DNA of 6,857 nt from an uncultured Nitrospira sp. (GTDB taxonomy: Bacteria; Nitrospirota; Nitrospiria; Nitrospirales; UBA8639), in contig CABVRQ010000125.1 of the NCBI GenBank assembly GCA_902500695.1, forward strand, positions 1 to 6,857, given 5' to 3'. Within the stretch, counting starts at the first letter, position 1. Every line of letters starts with the position of its first letter. Shown here one piece after another: positions 1-6,533 of the stretch. A program made the position numbers and the translations under genes. The notes below the pieces were generated by a model. That model made no database searches. It was not told where the DNA came from and was given only the letters and a program-made list of their open reading frames with translations.

Positions 1-169
1 CCCTGTGGACATACAGTAAATTGGTATTGTCGGCCCCGGAAAGAATCATGGCCCAGATCGGGAGCGCCAAGCCGGCAAAGACGGCGGCACTCAGAAAGAA
101 TGGTCGAAATCCGTAGGAAAAGAATGGCAGTTCCTGAATGCAGGATTTTTTGTTCGTTGTGGTGGTCAT
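1..169 (-). CDS. NnrS family protein, N-terminal 56 residues (runs off window)
   Basis: Reading leftwards from the ATG at 169 gives 56 codons with no stop before the edge. The protein begins MTTTTNKKSC, then has the motif GFRPFFL (residues 20-26) leading into a hydrophobic helix (about 24-43) that ends LPIWAMIL. This 'F-x-x-G-F-R-P-F-F-L' opening followed by the first membrane helix is how I recognise NnrS, a polytopic haem- and copper-containing membrane protein linked to nitric oxide stress and denitrification in Proteobacteria. A complete family member is near 400 residues, so only the start is here. An AGGAG lies at 173-177 on the complement, only 3 bases from the ATG, which is tight but acceptable. 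No clear promoter or FNR-type box is visible in the 100 bases upstream. The family call rests on a short stretch; the biochemical role is from family knowledge only. Confidence 0.72.
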   Translation of the reverse strand, partial: MTTTTNKKSCIQELPFFSYGFRPFFLSAAVFAGLALPIWAMILSGADNTNLLYVHR

Positions 170-343
170 GTGCTCCTGAGTTCTGAAAAGTTGTTCGTTA
201 TGTGAATACGGGTGTCATTTCTCGGCCGAAAAAGCTGGGGCTTATCGGGTAGTGATGTGAGTGAGGTGAGATGGAAGGGGAGGGAAGATCAAAATTGGTT
301 AAATTCCAAATGTGCAGGACCTACGGGCCTCCGGAGCGAAGGG

Positions 344-412
344 CGAAGAGCTTGTCTCCACGTTGACGATGCCGCACCTCAGCCAGATTCTTCGTTTCCC
401 TCAGAATGACAA
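344..412 (+). repeat. Decayed copy of the dispersed 'ggatgacaa' repeat
   Basis: This stretch aligns without gaps over 69 bases with 6631-6699: both start cgaag and end in atgacaa. The right half is clearly alike (cagattcttcg...cctcagaatgacaa against tagatccttcg...cctcaggatgacaa). The middle is poorly matched, so this is an old, diverged copy. The left half of the element is not recognisable. Confidence 0.55.
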
Positions 413-544
413 TGTTCCATCGAACGTATGTGTGCCTTTAATTGTTCTCCCTACCGACGTTAGACGAATACATACTAACCAGTGTGGTTCATACCAGGTG
501 GTCAACCTGCGCGTTTCTGGGGAGTGGTCGGTGGCCAGATTGAA

Positions 545-589
545 TGTCATTGCGGCTCAGCTAGATCCTTCGTTTCACTCAGGATGACA
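545..589 (+). repeat. Miniature copy of the dispersed repeat with inverted ends
   Basis: A 45-base version that starts TGTCAT and ends ATGACA, an exact 6-bp inverted pair. Its core, gctcagctagatccttcg, matches the core of the copies near 6664-6681 and 6840-6857. It appears to be an internally deleted form of the same element as 6586-6700. Its right end is duplicated in tandem (see 571-610). Confidence 0.65.
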
Positions 590-610
590 ACGTTTCACTC
601 AGGGAGACAA
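571..610 (+). repeat. Tandem duplication of 20 bases
   Basis: CGTTTCACTCAGGATGACAA (571-590) is followed directly by CGTTTCACTCAGGGAGACAA (591-610). The two units agree at 18 of 20 positions, differing only at positions 14 and 15. The duplicated unit is the right end of the repeat copy at 545-589, so the end of the mobile or dispersed element was itself copied. Confidence 0.85.
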
Positions 611-668
611 CTCCTGTTGTCCAGGAATCTGCACCAAACGGTCGTCGCGCTTCGCAAACGGCTGTCGC

Positions 669-2321
669 CTACGATGCCGACCCTAAGACTTTGGTAATGA
701 GGGCTTGGGCTTCTTCCTGGATTTGCTTGAGATGCGTGTCGCCTTTGAAGCTCTCCGCATAAATTTTATACACATCCTCGGTTCCAGAAGGTCGGGCGGC
801 AAACCAGCCGTTCTCCGTCATGACTTTCAGCCCGCCGATGGCACTGCCGGTTCCCGGTGCCGAGGTGAGGATGCCGGTAATCTTTTCCCCTGCAAGTTGA
901 GTTGCTTGAATCTGCTCTGGCGAAAGTTTTTTGAGAATGGCTTTCTGCGCGGGTGTGGCCGGCGCATCGATGCGCTGGTAGACCGGAGTTCCCAGTTCCT
1001 TCGTGAGGTCGAGGTAGTGTTGGCTGGGATCGCGCCCCGTTTTGGCCATCATTTCCGCCGCTAACAAATCCAGAATGATGCCGTCTTTATCGGTCGTCCA
1101 TACCGTTCCGTCACGACGAAGAAAAGAGGCACCGGCACTCTCTTCTCCACCGAAACCGACGGACCCGTCAATCAGCCCATCTACAAACCATTTGAATCCG
1201 ACCGGCACTTCAACGAGACGCCGTCCCAATTTGGCGGCCACTCGATCAATCATGCTGCTACTCACCACGGTCTTCCCGACGGCGGCATCCTTCCGCCAGC
1301 CGGAGCGTTGCGTAAACAGATAGGAAATAGCCACCGCGAGATAGTGATTGGGATTCATCAGCCCGGCCGTGCGCGTGACAATCCCATGCCGGTCGTGATC
1401 GGTATCGTTGGCGAAGGCAATATCGAACCGATCCTTTAAGGCAATCAGTCCGGCCATGGCATAGGGGGAGGAGCAGTCCATGCGAATCTTCCCATCCCAG
1501 TCCAGATTCATGAAGCGAAAGGTCGGATCCACGCCTTCATGCACGACCGTAACCTGAAATTTGTATCGCTCCGTGATGGGTCCCCAATAGTCCACGCCTG
1601 CGCCGCCGAGCGGATCCACTCCTATGGACAGTTTCGCATCGCGGATGGCCTCCATATCGATCACGGCGCCAAGATCGCCAACATACGAGCCGACAAAATC
1701 ATGCCGGTGCGTGGTCGAGGCCTTCCGCGCTTTCTCATACGAGATGCGCTTCACCCCGCGCAGGTCATTGGTCAGTAATGCGTTCGCCTGTGTCTCAATC
1801 CAGGTGGTCACGTCGCCATCAGCCGGTCCGCCATGGGGCGGATTATATTTGAAGCCACCGTCTTCCGGCGGATTGTGCGAGGGCGTGATGACTATGCCGT
1901 CGGCTAAGCCTGTCTTCCGATCACGATTGTAGGTCAGGATGGCATGAGAAATAACCGGGGTCGGCGTGTACCCGTTGTCGCGGTCTATCATGACGATCAC
2001 CCCATTGGCCGCGAGTACTTCCAGCGTGCTGGCCAGAGCCGGCTCCGAGAGCGCGTGCGTATCTATGCCTAAAAAGAGAGGCCCGTCAATATGATGTTGC
2101 TGCCGATAGAGGCAGATGGCCTGGGTGGTCGCCAGGATATGGGCTTCATTAAATGAATTCTTTAACGAGGAGCCGCGGTGTCCCGATGTTCCGAAAGCGA
2201 CCCGTTGTTCCGGCACAGCAGGGTCGGGTCGACCGGTGTAATAGGCTGTGACGAGCCGGGGGATGTTGGCGAGCATGGAAGGGTTGGTTGGCTGTCCTGC
2301 AAGAGGGCTCAGGTTCTTCAT
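669..2321 (-). CDS. pgm: Phosphoglucomutase (alpha-D-glucose phosphate-specific)
   Basis: This cytoplasmic enzyme interconverts glucose 1-phosphate and glucose 6-phosphate, linking glycolysis to glycogen, trehalose and nucleotide-sugar synthesis. The 550 residues match the length of E. coli Pgm (546) and align with it along the whole chain. Visible landmarks are FGTSGHRG (43-50), the catalytic phosphoserine loop TPSHNP with Ser148, the metal-binding loop DTDHD (Asp306, Asp308, Asp310) followed by RHG, the sugar-binding GGEES (391-395) and the C-terminal phosphate-binding RPSGTED (510-516). All catalytic elements are present, so it should be active. The metal loop has Thr where E. coli has Pro (DPDYD). 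The ATG at 2321 is preceded by GGAG five bases upstream, and homology starts within the first ten residues, which supports this start. It stands alone on this strand, diverging from the symporter gene across 1 kb; no convincing promoter or terminator is seen. Confidence 0.97.
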   Translation of the reverse strand: MKNLSPLAGQPTNPSMLANIPRLVTAYYTGRPDPAVPEQRVAFGTSGHRGSSLKNSFNEAHILATTQAICLYRQQHHIDGPLFLGIDTHALSEPALASTLEVLAANGVIVMIDRDNGYTPTPVISHAILTYNRDRKTGLADGIVITPSHNPPEDGGFKYNPPHGGPADGDVTTWIETQANALLTNDLRGVKRISYEKARKASTTHRHDFVGSYVGDLGAVIDMEAIRDAKLSIGVDPLGGAGVDYWGPITERYKFQVTVVHEGVDPTFRFMNLDWDGKIRMDCSSPYAMAGLIALKDRFDIAFANDTDHDRHGIVTRTAGLMNPNHYLAVAISYLFTQRSGWRKDAAVGKTVVSSSMIDRVAAKLGRRLVEVPVGFKWFVDGLIDGSVGFGGEESAGASFLRRDGTVWTTDKDGIILDLLAAEMMAKTGRDPSQHYLDLTKELGTPVYQRIDAPATPAQKAILKKLSPEQIQATQLAGEKITGILTSAPGTGSAIGGLKVMTENGWFAARPSGTEDVYKIYAESFKGDTHLKQIQEEAQALITKVLGSAS

Positions 2322-2544
2322 GATATCTCCACGTTCGGAAAGTAGGTAAAAACAGCATCGCCTGACTTAAGTGTGCGAGGGCTACCTTACCGATATTTAG
2401 CAGAGGATTCAAAGCCTTCCTTCTTCCTCATGCCGACCTGGTGCGGTCAAAGAATCGGGTGCAGACTTCGACTCCGTTTTGGACTAGTTTCGTCTGACAT
2501 GAATCCTCACCGAAGGCTTGATGATCTCATTCCTTATGTGAGTC

Positions 2545-2815
2545 TTATCAACACTTTTTAAGAAATTCTGTGGATAAGAAAATCATTGACAGCGTATTCT
2601 TTTTCACGGAGATCAATGGGCATCGGTATGGAGACACAAGTCAAGAAAAAAATACTATTTCTACCTTTACGCCTACGCCAAAAAACCTACACCACTTCAT
2701 GTGGGGGCATAAAAAAAACTTTATACAATGCCTAAAACAGAGGCAATCTGCTCATTTCCTTTTGAATCCTTAGCAAATCCCGCGATGCACGACAGTATTC
2801 ACCAGGTTATGCACA
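2545..2815. promoter_or_regulatory. Candidate DnaA-box cluster beside AT-rich DNA
   Basis: Three 9-mers resemble the DnaA box TTATNCACA. TTATCAACA at 2545-2553 has one mismatch. TGTGGATAA at 2569-2577 is an exact match to TTATCCACA on the complement. TTATGCACA at 2807-2815 is an exact match on the plus strand. The first two face each other and form an imperfect 11-base inverted repeat (TCTTATCAACA / TGTGGATAAGA, one mismatch) around a 15-base spacer. AT-rich DNA lies between them and the third box. The genes on both sides are transcribed away from it. Such grouping is typical of replication origins or DnaA-titrating sites, but no dnaA, dnaN, parA or gidA gene is in view, and an ordinary hairpin or operator remains possible for the first pair. 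Confidence 0.35.
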
Positions 2816-2961
2816 AATTTTGGGGATGAGTATTTTTGGCCATGGTCTGCATTTTGCCGACCCCAGAAATCAACGCTTTTTATGTGATGGCTGCCATTCG
2901 CGAGGATCCAAAGGGACGGTCGTGCCAAATCATCTCAAAACTTTTCCCATGTCCCATGATC

Positions 2962-3127
2962 GTTGTCATCCTGCCCCATTCGGCAAACCTGCCATGAGCG
3001 CGGCCGAAGGGGCTCAGGGCAAGGTGTCCCGAAGGATCTCGCTGAGCCGTGTTATCCGTCAACCTGGGCACAGATGTTTCTCCATGGACTTGTCCTGATC
3101 CATGCCGAAGGGCTCAGCATGACAAGT
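2962..3127 (-). repeat. Dispersed repeat copy, extended and inverted relative to the copy at 6586-6700
   Basis: It starts GTTGTCATCCTG and ends near ctcagcatgacaagtt, giving imperfect inverted ends. Read on the plus strand, cgaaggatctcgctgagcc (3030-3048), gggcacagatg (3066-3076) and the tail through ttgtcctga (3090-3098) and gccgaagggctcag (3104-3117) match the reverse complement of 6586-6700 in the same order, so this is the same family in the opposite orientation. It is about 50 bases longer. The extra part, 2991-3027, resembles the tail 3090-3127, sharing a core close to GCCGAAGGGCTCAG, which suggests an internal duplication or one element lying next to another. Confidence 0.7.
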
Positions 3128-3253
3128 TGGCGAAGGCCTTGCCTGGTGCGGGTGTGCGCTAAATGGGTGAATGTCGCATTGAAAGTTTTACCCTGCATGG
3201 GTCACGACTCATTTCTGTGAAGAGCCATGCTAAAACGATTCACACCATGCCTG

Positions 3254-3281
3254 TTTACACAATAAACCTCATTGCTAGAAT
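3254..3281 (+). promoter_or_regulatory. Sigma-70-type promoter with extended -10 for the symporter gene
   Basis: TTTACA (3254-3259, five of six to TTGACA) is followed after 16 bases by TAGAAT (3276-3281, five of six to TATAAT). The bases TGC immediately before TAGAAT form an extended -10. Transcription would begin near 3288, leaving a leader of about 50 bases before the ATG at 3338. That leader is too short for a glycine riboswitch. Confidence 0.6.
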
Positions 3282-3337
3282 AAGCGGTGCTTTACAGTCA
3301 CCCTCCTGCTCTTTTCGCTACTGGAAAATAATGTCTT

Positions 3338-4708
3338 ATGGACTCCCTTGAATCCTTTATCTCGACCCTAGCCGGTTGGGTCTGGGGTCCGCCCATGTTG
3401 ATCCTGTTGGTCGGCACCGGGTTATATCTAACCCTTCTGCTGAAAGGCCTGCAGTTTCGTGTCCTGCCGCATGCGCTGAAGTTAGTCTTTCACAAAGACC
3501 CAAGTGGCCATGGCGACATCAGCCATTTTGCCGCGCTCATGACCGCCTTATCAGCCACAGTGGGCATCGGGAATATTGTGGGCGTGGCCGCGGCGATCAC
3601 GCTCGGGGGTCCCGGAGCGGTCTTTTGGATGTGGATGACCGGCCTGGTGGGCATGGCGACCAAATATGGGGAGGCGGTGCTGGCGGTGAAATACCGTGAG
3701 CAGGGGGAATACGGGATGCGTGGCGGGCCGATGTATTACCTGGCCAAGGGTGCCGGGCTGCCGTGGTTGGGGTGGCTTTTTGCCTTGTTCACGGCCTGTG
3801 CGGCGTTTGGGATCGGGAATATGACGCAGGCCAATGCCGTGGCCGGGATTATTGAGTCGACCTTTCAGATCCCGCCATGGATTACCGGGGTGGTGTTAAT
3901 GGCCATGACCGGGCTGGTGATATTGGGCGGCATCACATCCATTGGCCGGTTTACCTCCGTGTTGGTGCCATTCATGATTGTGGGGTATGTGTCATCGGCC
4001 CTGGTTGTCCTGGCCCTGCATGTGACGGAGATCCCGCAGGCCTTGGCAAGTATCGTCTATCACGCGTGGAACCCGATTGCGGCAGGAGGCGGATTTGCCG
4101 GCGCCACGATGGCTGCCGCCATGCGCTACGGGTTGGCGAGAGGCGTGTTTTCAAATGAATCCGGCCTCGGGTCCGCGCCCATTGCCGCCGCCGCCGCACG
4201 CACAGACGATCCGGTCAGGCAGGCACTGGTCAGCATGACCCAGACCTTTATCGACACGCTGGTGGTCTGCAGTATGACGGCGTTGGTCATCTTGACCGCG
4301 ACTCCATGGACACAGGGTATCGATGCGGCTCAACTTACCAGCGCCAGCTTCGGGGAAACCCTCGGCCCCACAGGAGAACTCATTGTCACGTTCTCCATCA
4401 CCCTGTTTGCCTATTCGACCTTGATCGGCTGGAATTACTACGGCGAGAAAGCCGTCGAGTATCTGATGGGGACGAGGGCGATCTTGTACTACCGCGTGAT
4501 TTTTGTTGGGGTGGTCCTGCTCGGCGCCACATCCAGGTTGGAATTGGTGTGGAATGTGTCCGATGTTATGAACGGCCTGATGGCCATTCCGAATCTCATC
4601 GGGTTGCTGCTTCTGGCCAAGATTATCAAACAGGAAACGGTCCGCTATTTTAACGCCCAAAAGATTGTCGCCGGTTCCTTGCGCGCTCCTGCTCCCCCTC
4701 CTGTGTGA
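3338..4708 (+). CDS. Sodium:alanine/glycine symporter (AGCS family)
   Basis: An inner-membrane transporter that couples inward movement of a small neutral amino acid, usually alanine or glycine, to sodium or proton entry. At 456 residues it has the usual family length and about ten hydrophobic helices. Family landmarks in order are the N-terminal WGPPMLILLVGTGLYLTL (15-32), the ion/substrate-site helix ALSATVGIGNIVG (70-82), the AGCS signature GGPGAVFWMWM (90-100), GVFSNESGLGSAPIAAA (269-285) and GWNYYGEKAVEYL (364-376). The chain is intact, with a short proline-rich tail PAPPPV. The ATG at 3338 puts the first helix where the family has it, although the only Shine-Dalgarno-like sequence (GGAA, 3323-3326) is weak and 11 bases away. 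Exact substrate cannot be read from sequence; some relatives move glutamine. It appears monocistronic from the promoter at 3254. A C-run/G-run hairpin overlaps the stop codon but lacks a T-run. Confidence 0.95.
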   Translation: MDSLESFISTLAGWVWGPPMLILLVGTGLYLTLLLKGLQFRVLPHALKLVFHKDPSGHGDISHFAALMTALSATVGIGNIVGVAAAITLGGPGAVFWMWMTGLVGMATKYGEAVLAVKYREQGEYGMRGGPMYYLAKGAGLPWLGWLFALFTACAAFGIGNMTQANAVAGIIESTFQIPPWITGVVLMAMTGLVILGGITSIGRFTSVLVPFMIVGYVSSALVVLALHVTEIPQALASIVYHAWNPIAAGGGFAGATMAAAMRYGLARGVFSNESGLGSAPIAAAAARTDDPVRQALVSMTQTFIDTLVVCSMTALVILTATPWTQGIDAAQLTSASFGETLGPTGELIVTFSITLFAYSTLIGWNYYGEKAVEYLMGTRAILYYRVIFVGVVLLGATSRLELVWNVSDVMNGLMAIPNLIGLLLLAKIIKQETVRYFNAQKIVAGSLRAPAPPPV

Positions 4709-4859
4709 CGGGGGGAAGGGAAAACTGAACACCTCCATAAAGCCTTCAGATTAACAATCAGAGTGCAGATCATTCCCCGACACAGATCCTTCCGAATTTT
4801 TTTGTACGATTGAGTGTTGGAATCTGAATTCACCACATGATGTCAGGTTAGATCGGGCA

Positions 4860-5222
4860 TCAGGAGTGGACAAACCATTGTCCTAGTTTCAATAAGGTGT
4901 AAGGGGTCAGATAAAAAGACAACACGGAAATCACGACCCCTGATATGGCCCCGGACAATCCGCTCATGAATACCCCGATCAAGGGAAGCAAAAACACGAT
5001 TAGAATCATGGCCAGGGCGATACGTTTGTGGTGTTCGTAGAAAGCCTGGCGCCGATCACTCTTTAGCGAATCGGAAAAGGATAAATCGGAAGGAAGTGCC
5101 ATCCGCACAGTATAGTCAAACAGGGTATTGATTGTGAACGTATTCTTCCATCCGGACAAGAGAATTTCATGGTGACTTAAAGGGGATGGAGGTTCGCTAT
5201 TCTTCTCAATGCGCCACCCCAT
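4860..5222 (-). CDS. Hypothetical small membrane protein, two predicted helices
   Basis: I do not recognise this 120-residue protein. Residues 1-67 are polar, and two hydrophobic segments follow, about 68-87 (IALAMILIVFLLPLIGVFMS) and 91-110, separated by a short glycine-rich turn. It ends LKLGQWFVHS. That architecture suggests a small inner-membrane hairpin protein. The start is uncertain. The ATG at 5222 has no close Shine-Dalgarno (a GGGAGG lies about 20 bases upstream), and the ATG at 5102 (residue 41, MALPSDLS) has only a weak one. Both would keep the two helices. It diverges from the hemerythrin gene across 191 bases and faces the end of the symporter gene. The hydrophobic pattern and the absence of a competing gene on the other strand favour it being real. 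No function is proposed. Confidence 0.55.
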   Translation of the reverse strand: MGWRIEKNSEPPSPLSHHEILLSGWKNTFTINTLFDYTVRMALPSDLSFSDSLKSDRRQAFYEHHKRIALAMILIVFLLPLIGVFMSGLSGAISGVVISVLSFYLTPYTLLKLGQWFVHS

Positions 5223-5254
5223 GCAGACGAAAGAGGCTCACACCTCCCAAACCC

Positions 5255-5283
5255 CTTTGGTCTCTGGTCTCAGAGGCCTAAAG
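5255..5283. other. Strong hairpin in the divergent control region
   Basis: CTTTGGTCTCT (5255-5265) pairs with AGAGGCC-T-AAAG (5272-5283), giving 11 pairs with one G-U pair and one bulged T around the 6-base loop GGTCTC. No T-run follows on either strand, so it is not an ordinary terminator. It lies 33 bases upstream of the ATG at 5222 and 131 bases before the hemerythrin start, so it could be a leader structure for the membrane protein or an operator. The loop repeats the stem sequence (ggtctc twice). Confidence 0.5.
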
Positions 5284-5343
5284 AGCTTTGAACAAAAGAT
5301 AGGCCACTCCACCCGTTTTATCCATTGGTCGTATTCCTTTCTC

Positions 5344-5357
5344 CTGATATAGATCAA
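5344..5357. promoter_or_regulatory. FNR/CRP-type box upstream of the hemerythrin gene
   Basis: CTGATATAGATCAA matches TTGAT-N4-ATCAA at nine of ten fixed positions and is centred 63.5 bases before the hemerythrin ATG. Downstream, CATACT (5385-5390) is a modest -10 candidate that would put the box near -46, slightly off the -41.5 of a classical class II site. A perfect 10-bp palindrome, ATGAATTCAT (5378-5387), overlaps this -10. Regulators of this family respond to oxygen, nitric oxide or cAMP, which suits a hemerythrin. The site could also serve the divergent gene at 5222. Confidence 0.5.
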
Positions 5358-5413
5358 TATGAAAGATCGGGTAAAAGATGAATTCATACTGTTATTAAAA
5401 GGAGAAGTCATTC

Positions 5414-5932
5414 ATGGCCACAAAAACCCAAAAAGCTCAGTCAGCACAAGTCACCGACATGCTTCGGAAAGACCATAAAAAGGTCAAGGCTTTGTTTAAG
5501 AAGTTTGAAAAAACAACCAAAGCCCATGAGAAACAAGACATCGTGAACACGGCATTGGTGGAGCTTGAAATCCACGCGGAGTTGGAGGAAAAAATCATCT
5601 ATCCTGCCATTCGTCCGAAATTGAAAGACGAGGATCTTATGGATGAGGCTCTGGAGGAGCACCATGTCGTGCATGCGGTCATCGGGGAGCTGAAAAAAAT
5701 GAAGCCGGGTGACGAACGCTATGATGCCAAATTTACCGTGCTCGGCGAACTGTGCAAACATCATATTGAAGAAGAAGAGAAAGAAATGTTGCCTCAGACA
5801 GAAAAAAAGCGGGATATCGACTGGGACAGTCTCTACGAGCAGGTCATGAAACGGAAAGACCAACTCATGGAGAAGGCAGGTATGTCTTCCAATGGCGCAA
5901 ACACAAATTCGAAGGCCCGAAAAAAGAAATAG
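5414..5932 (+). CDS. Hemerythrin-like HHE-domain protein
   Basis: A soluble, four-helix, di-iron protein of the hemerythrin HHE family; members bind oxygen or nitric oxide, store or sense iron, or aid repair of iron centres. Of 172 residues, about 12-128 form the domain. Candidate iron ligands are His21 (KDHKK), His54 and Glu58 (HAELE), His83 or His84 with His87 (EEHHVVH), and His116 or His117 with Glu120 or Glu121 (KHHIEEEE). The YPAI after helix two is typical. The tail (129-172) is charged, ends KARKKK and is probably disordered. There is no signal peptide, so it is cytoplasmic. AGGAGA at 5400-5405, eight bases before the ATG, fixes the start. An FNR-type box lies upstream, and the DUF1499 gene follows after 30 bases, probably in the same transcript. 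Which small molecule it binds cannot be told from sequence. Confidence 0.93.
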   Translation: MATKTQKAQSAQVTDMLRKDHKKVKALFKKFEKTTKAHEKQDIVNTALVELEIHAELEEKIIYPAIRPKLKDEDLMDEALEEHHVVHAVIGELKKMKPGDERYDAKFTVLGELCKHHIEEEEKEMLPQTEKKRDIDWDSLYEQVMKRKDQLMEKAGMSSNGANTNSKARKKK

Positions 5933-5962
5933 GAAAATCCACATACGACTGCGATCGACCGC

Positions 5963-6469
5963 ATGTCAAAAAACGCAGGCTTCACACGTCCATTGAACGG
6001 GAGGCAATCATGCCGGGCGACCCCATGGTTGCCACTCGGAATCATGCTCCTGTGCCTGATCCCCTCGGCAGCTCTCAGCTTAGCAGGGCCAGGGGAGGAA
6101 TTGATCGTGAGTGAGAGGCATAGATTCTCATGCCCGGAGAGTCCCAACTGTGTTTCCACGATGGCTGCGACGGAAAGCCATGCGATAGCACCCTATCCTT
6201 ATCAAACATCCTTGGAGGAAGCCAAAGCAGTGCTGAAACAGGTTTTCGGTCAATTTCCTCGCACGGAATTGTCCAGGGAAGAGGAGGACTATCTCCAGTA
6301 CGAAATCAAAAGTTTCCTCTTTGGTTTTGTGGACGACGTCGAGTTGTGGTTTGATGAGGCCACAAAAGCCATTCACTTCCGTTCAGCCGCACGTAGCGGC
6401 TACTACGATTTCGGAGTGAACCGGAAGCGAATGGAGCATGTGCGACAAATGGTGGAGAGCAAGCTCTAA
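5963..6469 (+). CDS. DUF1499 family protein with N-terminal signal sequence
   Basis: A DUF1499 protein of unknown biochemical function. The family pattern is clear: CPESPNCVST (57-66), then HAIAPYPY (73-80), SFLFGFVDDVELWFDE (117-132), IHFRSAARSGYYDFGVNRKRME (137-158). A hydrophobic stretch at about 22-41 ends SAALSLAG, so the protein is probably exported, with cleavage near residue 41, or membrane-anchored. Size (168 residues) is normal. The start is doubtful. The ATG at 5963 keeps a basic n-region but has no Shine-Dalgarno, and the next in-frame ATG is at 6044 (residue 28), inside the signal helix. The good GGGAGG at 5999-6004 sits before an ATG in another frame (6010). It follows the hemerythrin gene by 30 bases, suggesting co-transcription, and a terminator lies 64 bases beyond the stop. 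Confidence 0.88.
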   Translation: MSKNAGFTRPLNGRQSCRATPWLPLGIMLLCLIPSAALSLAGPGEELIVSERHRFSCPESPNCVSTMAATESHAIAPYPYQTSLEEAKAVLKQVFGQFPRTELSREEEDYLQYEIKSFLFGFVDDVELWFDEATKAIHFRSAARSGYYDFGVNRKRMEHVRQMVESKL

Positions 6470-6533
6470 TGAAGACAGTACGTATGCCACATTCTCCAAC
6501 CTCACCATTAAGCCCCGTATTTGGAAAGAGTGC

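Larger units (their letters stand above)
170..668. other. Intergenic region between nnrS start and pgm end
   Basis: About 500 bases with no believable gene. The short open frames here have no Shine-Dalgarno and translate repeat DNA. It holds the nnrS leader, an 8-bp palindrome TCGGCCGA (222-229), two decayed repeat copies (344-412 and 545-589) and a 20-bp tandem duplication (571-610). I see nothing recognisable in 414-540. No hairpin with a T-run is visible just beyond the end of pgm, so pgm has no obvious intrinsic terminator here. Confidence 0.7.
2322..3253. other. Long divergent intergenic region between pgm and the symporter gene
   Basis: About 930 bases between two genes that point away from each other, up to the promoter at 3254. 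The short open frames here (for example 2570-2773 and 2820-3098) lack Shine-Dalgarno sequences and recognisable protein features. The segment 2540-2760 is visibly AT-rich, with A-runs at 2646-2652 and 2711-2718. It contains DnaA-box-like sequences (2545-2577 and 2807-2815) and a 166-base repeat copy (2962-3127). I see no tRNA, and nothing in 2340-2540 beyond the pgm leader. Confidence 0.65.

Noticed and set aside
2149..2412. 87-codon open frame on the minus strand spanning the pgm start
   Set aside because: It overlaps the start of pgm in another frame and shows no family pattern, whereas pgm has a well-placed Shine-Dalgarno and full-length homology.
2662..2679. Short tandem tacgcc units that might be iterons
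   Set aside because: Only two full units are present with no regular spacing beyond them, and no replication-initiator gene is nearby.
2570..2773. 67-codon open frame on the plus strand in the divergent intergenic region
   Set aside because: There is no Shine-Dalgarno and no recognisable protein pattern, and it sits in AT-rich DNA overlapping a DnaA-box-like sequence; its ATG-proximal codons include the box itself.
2991..3127. Bases like gccgaaggggc upstream of an AGCS symporter gene, suggesting a glycine riboswitch
   Set aside because: The rest of the glycine aptamer is absent, the sequence belongs to the dispersed repeat family, and the likely promoter (3254-3281) lies downstream of it.
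4693..4716. C-run/G-run hairpin (TCCCCC/GGGGGA) overlapping the symporter stop codon as a terminator
   Set aside because: There is no T-run after it; the nearest run of seven Ts (4797-4803) is 80 bases away with no stem in front.
4151..4738. 195-codon open frame on the minus strand
   Set aside because: It lies antisense to the conserved AGCS coding region, has no recognisable domain, and its composition is what the reverse of a membrane-protein gene gives.
5441..5944. 167-codon open frame on the minus strand, rich in Phe and Leu
   Set aside because: It is antisense to the well-supported hemerythrin gene; the Phe/Leu richness simply mirrors the Lys/Glu codons of the real protein.
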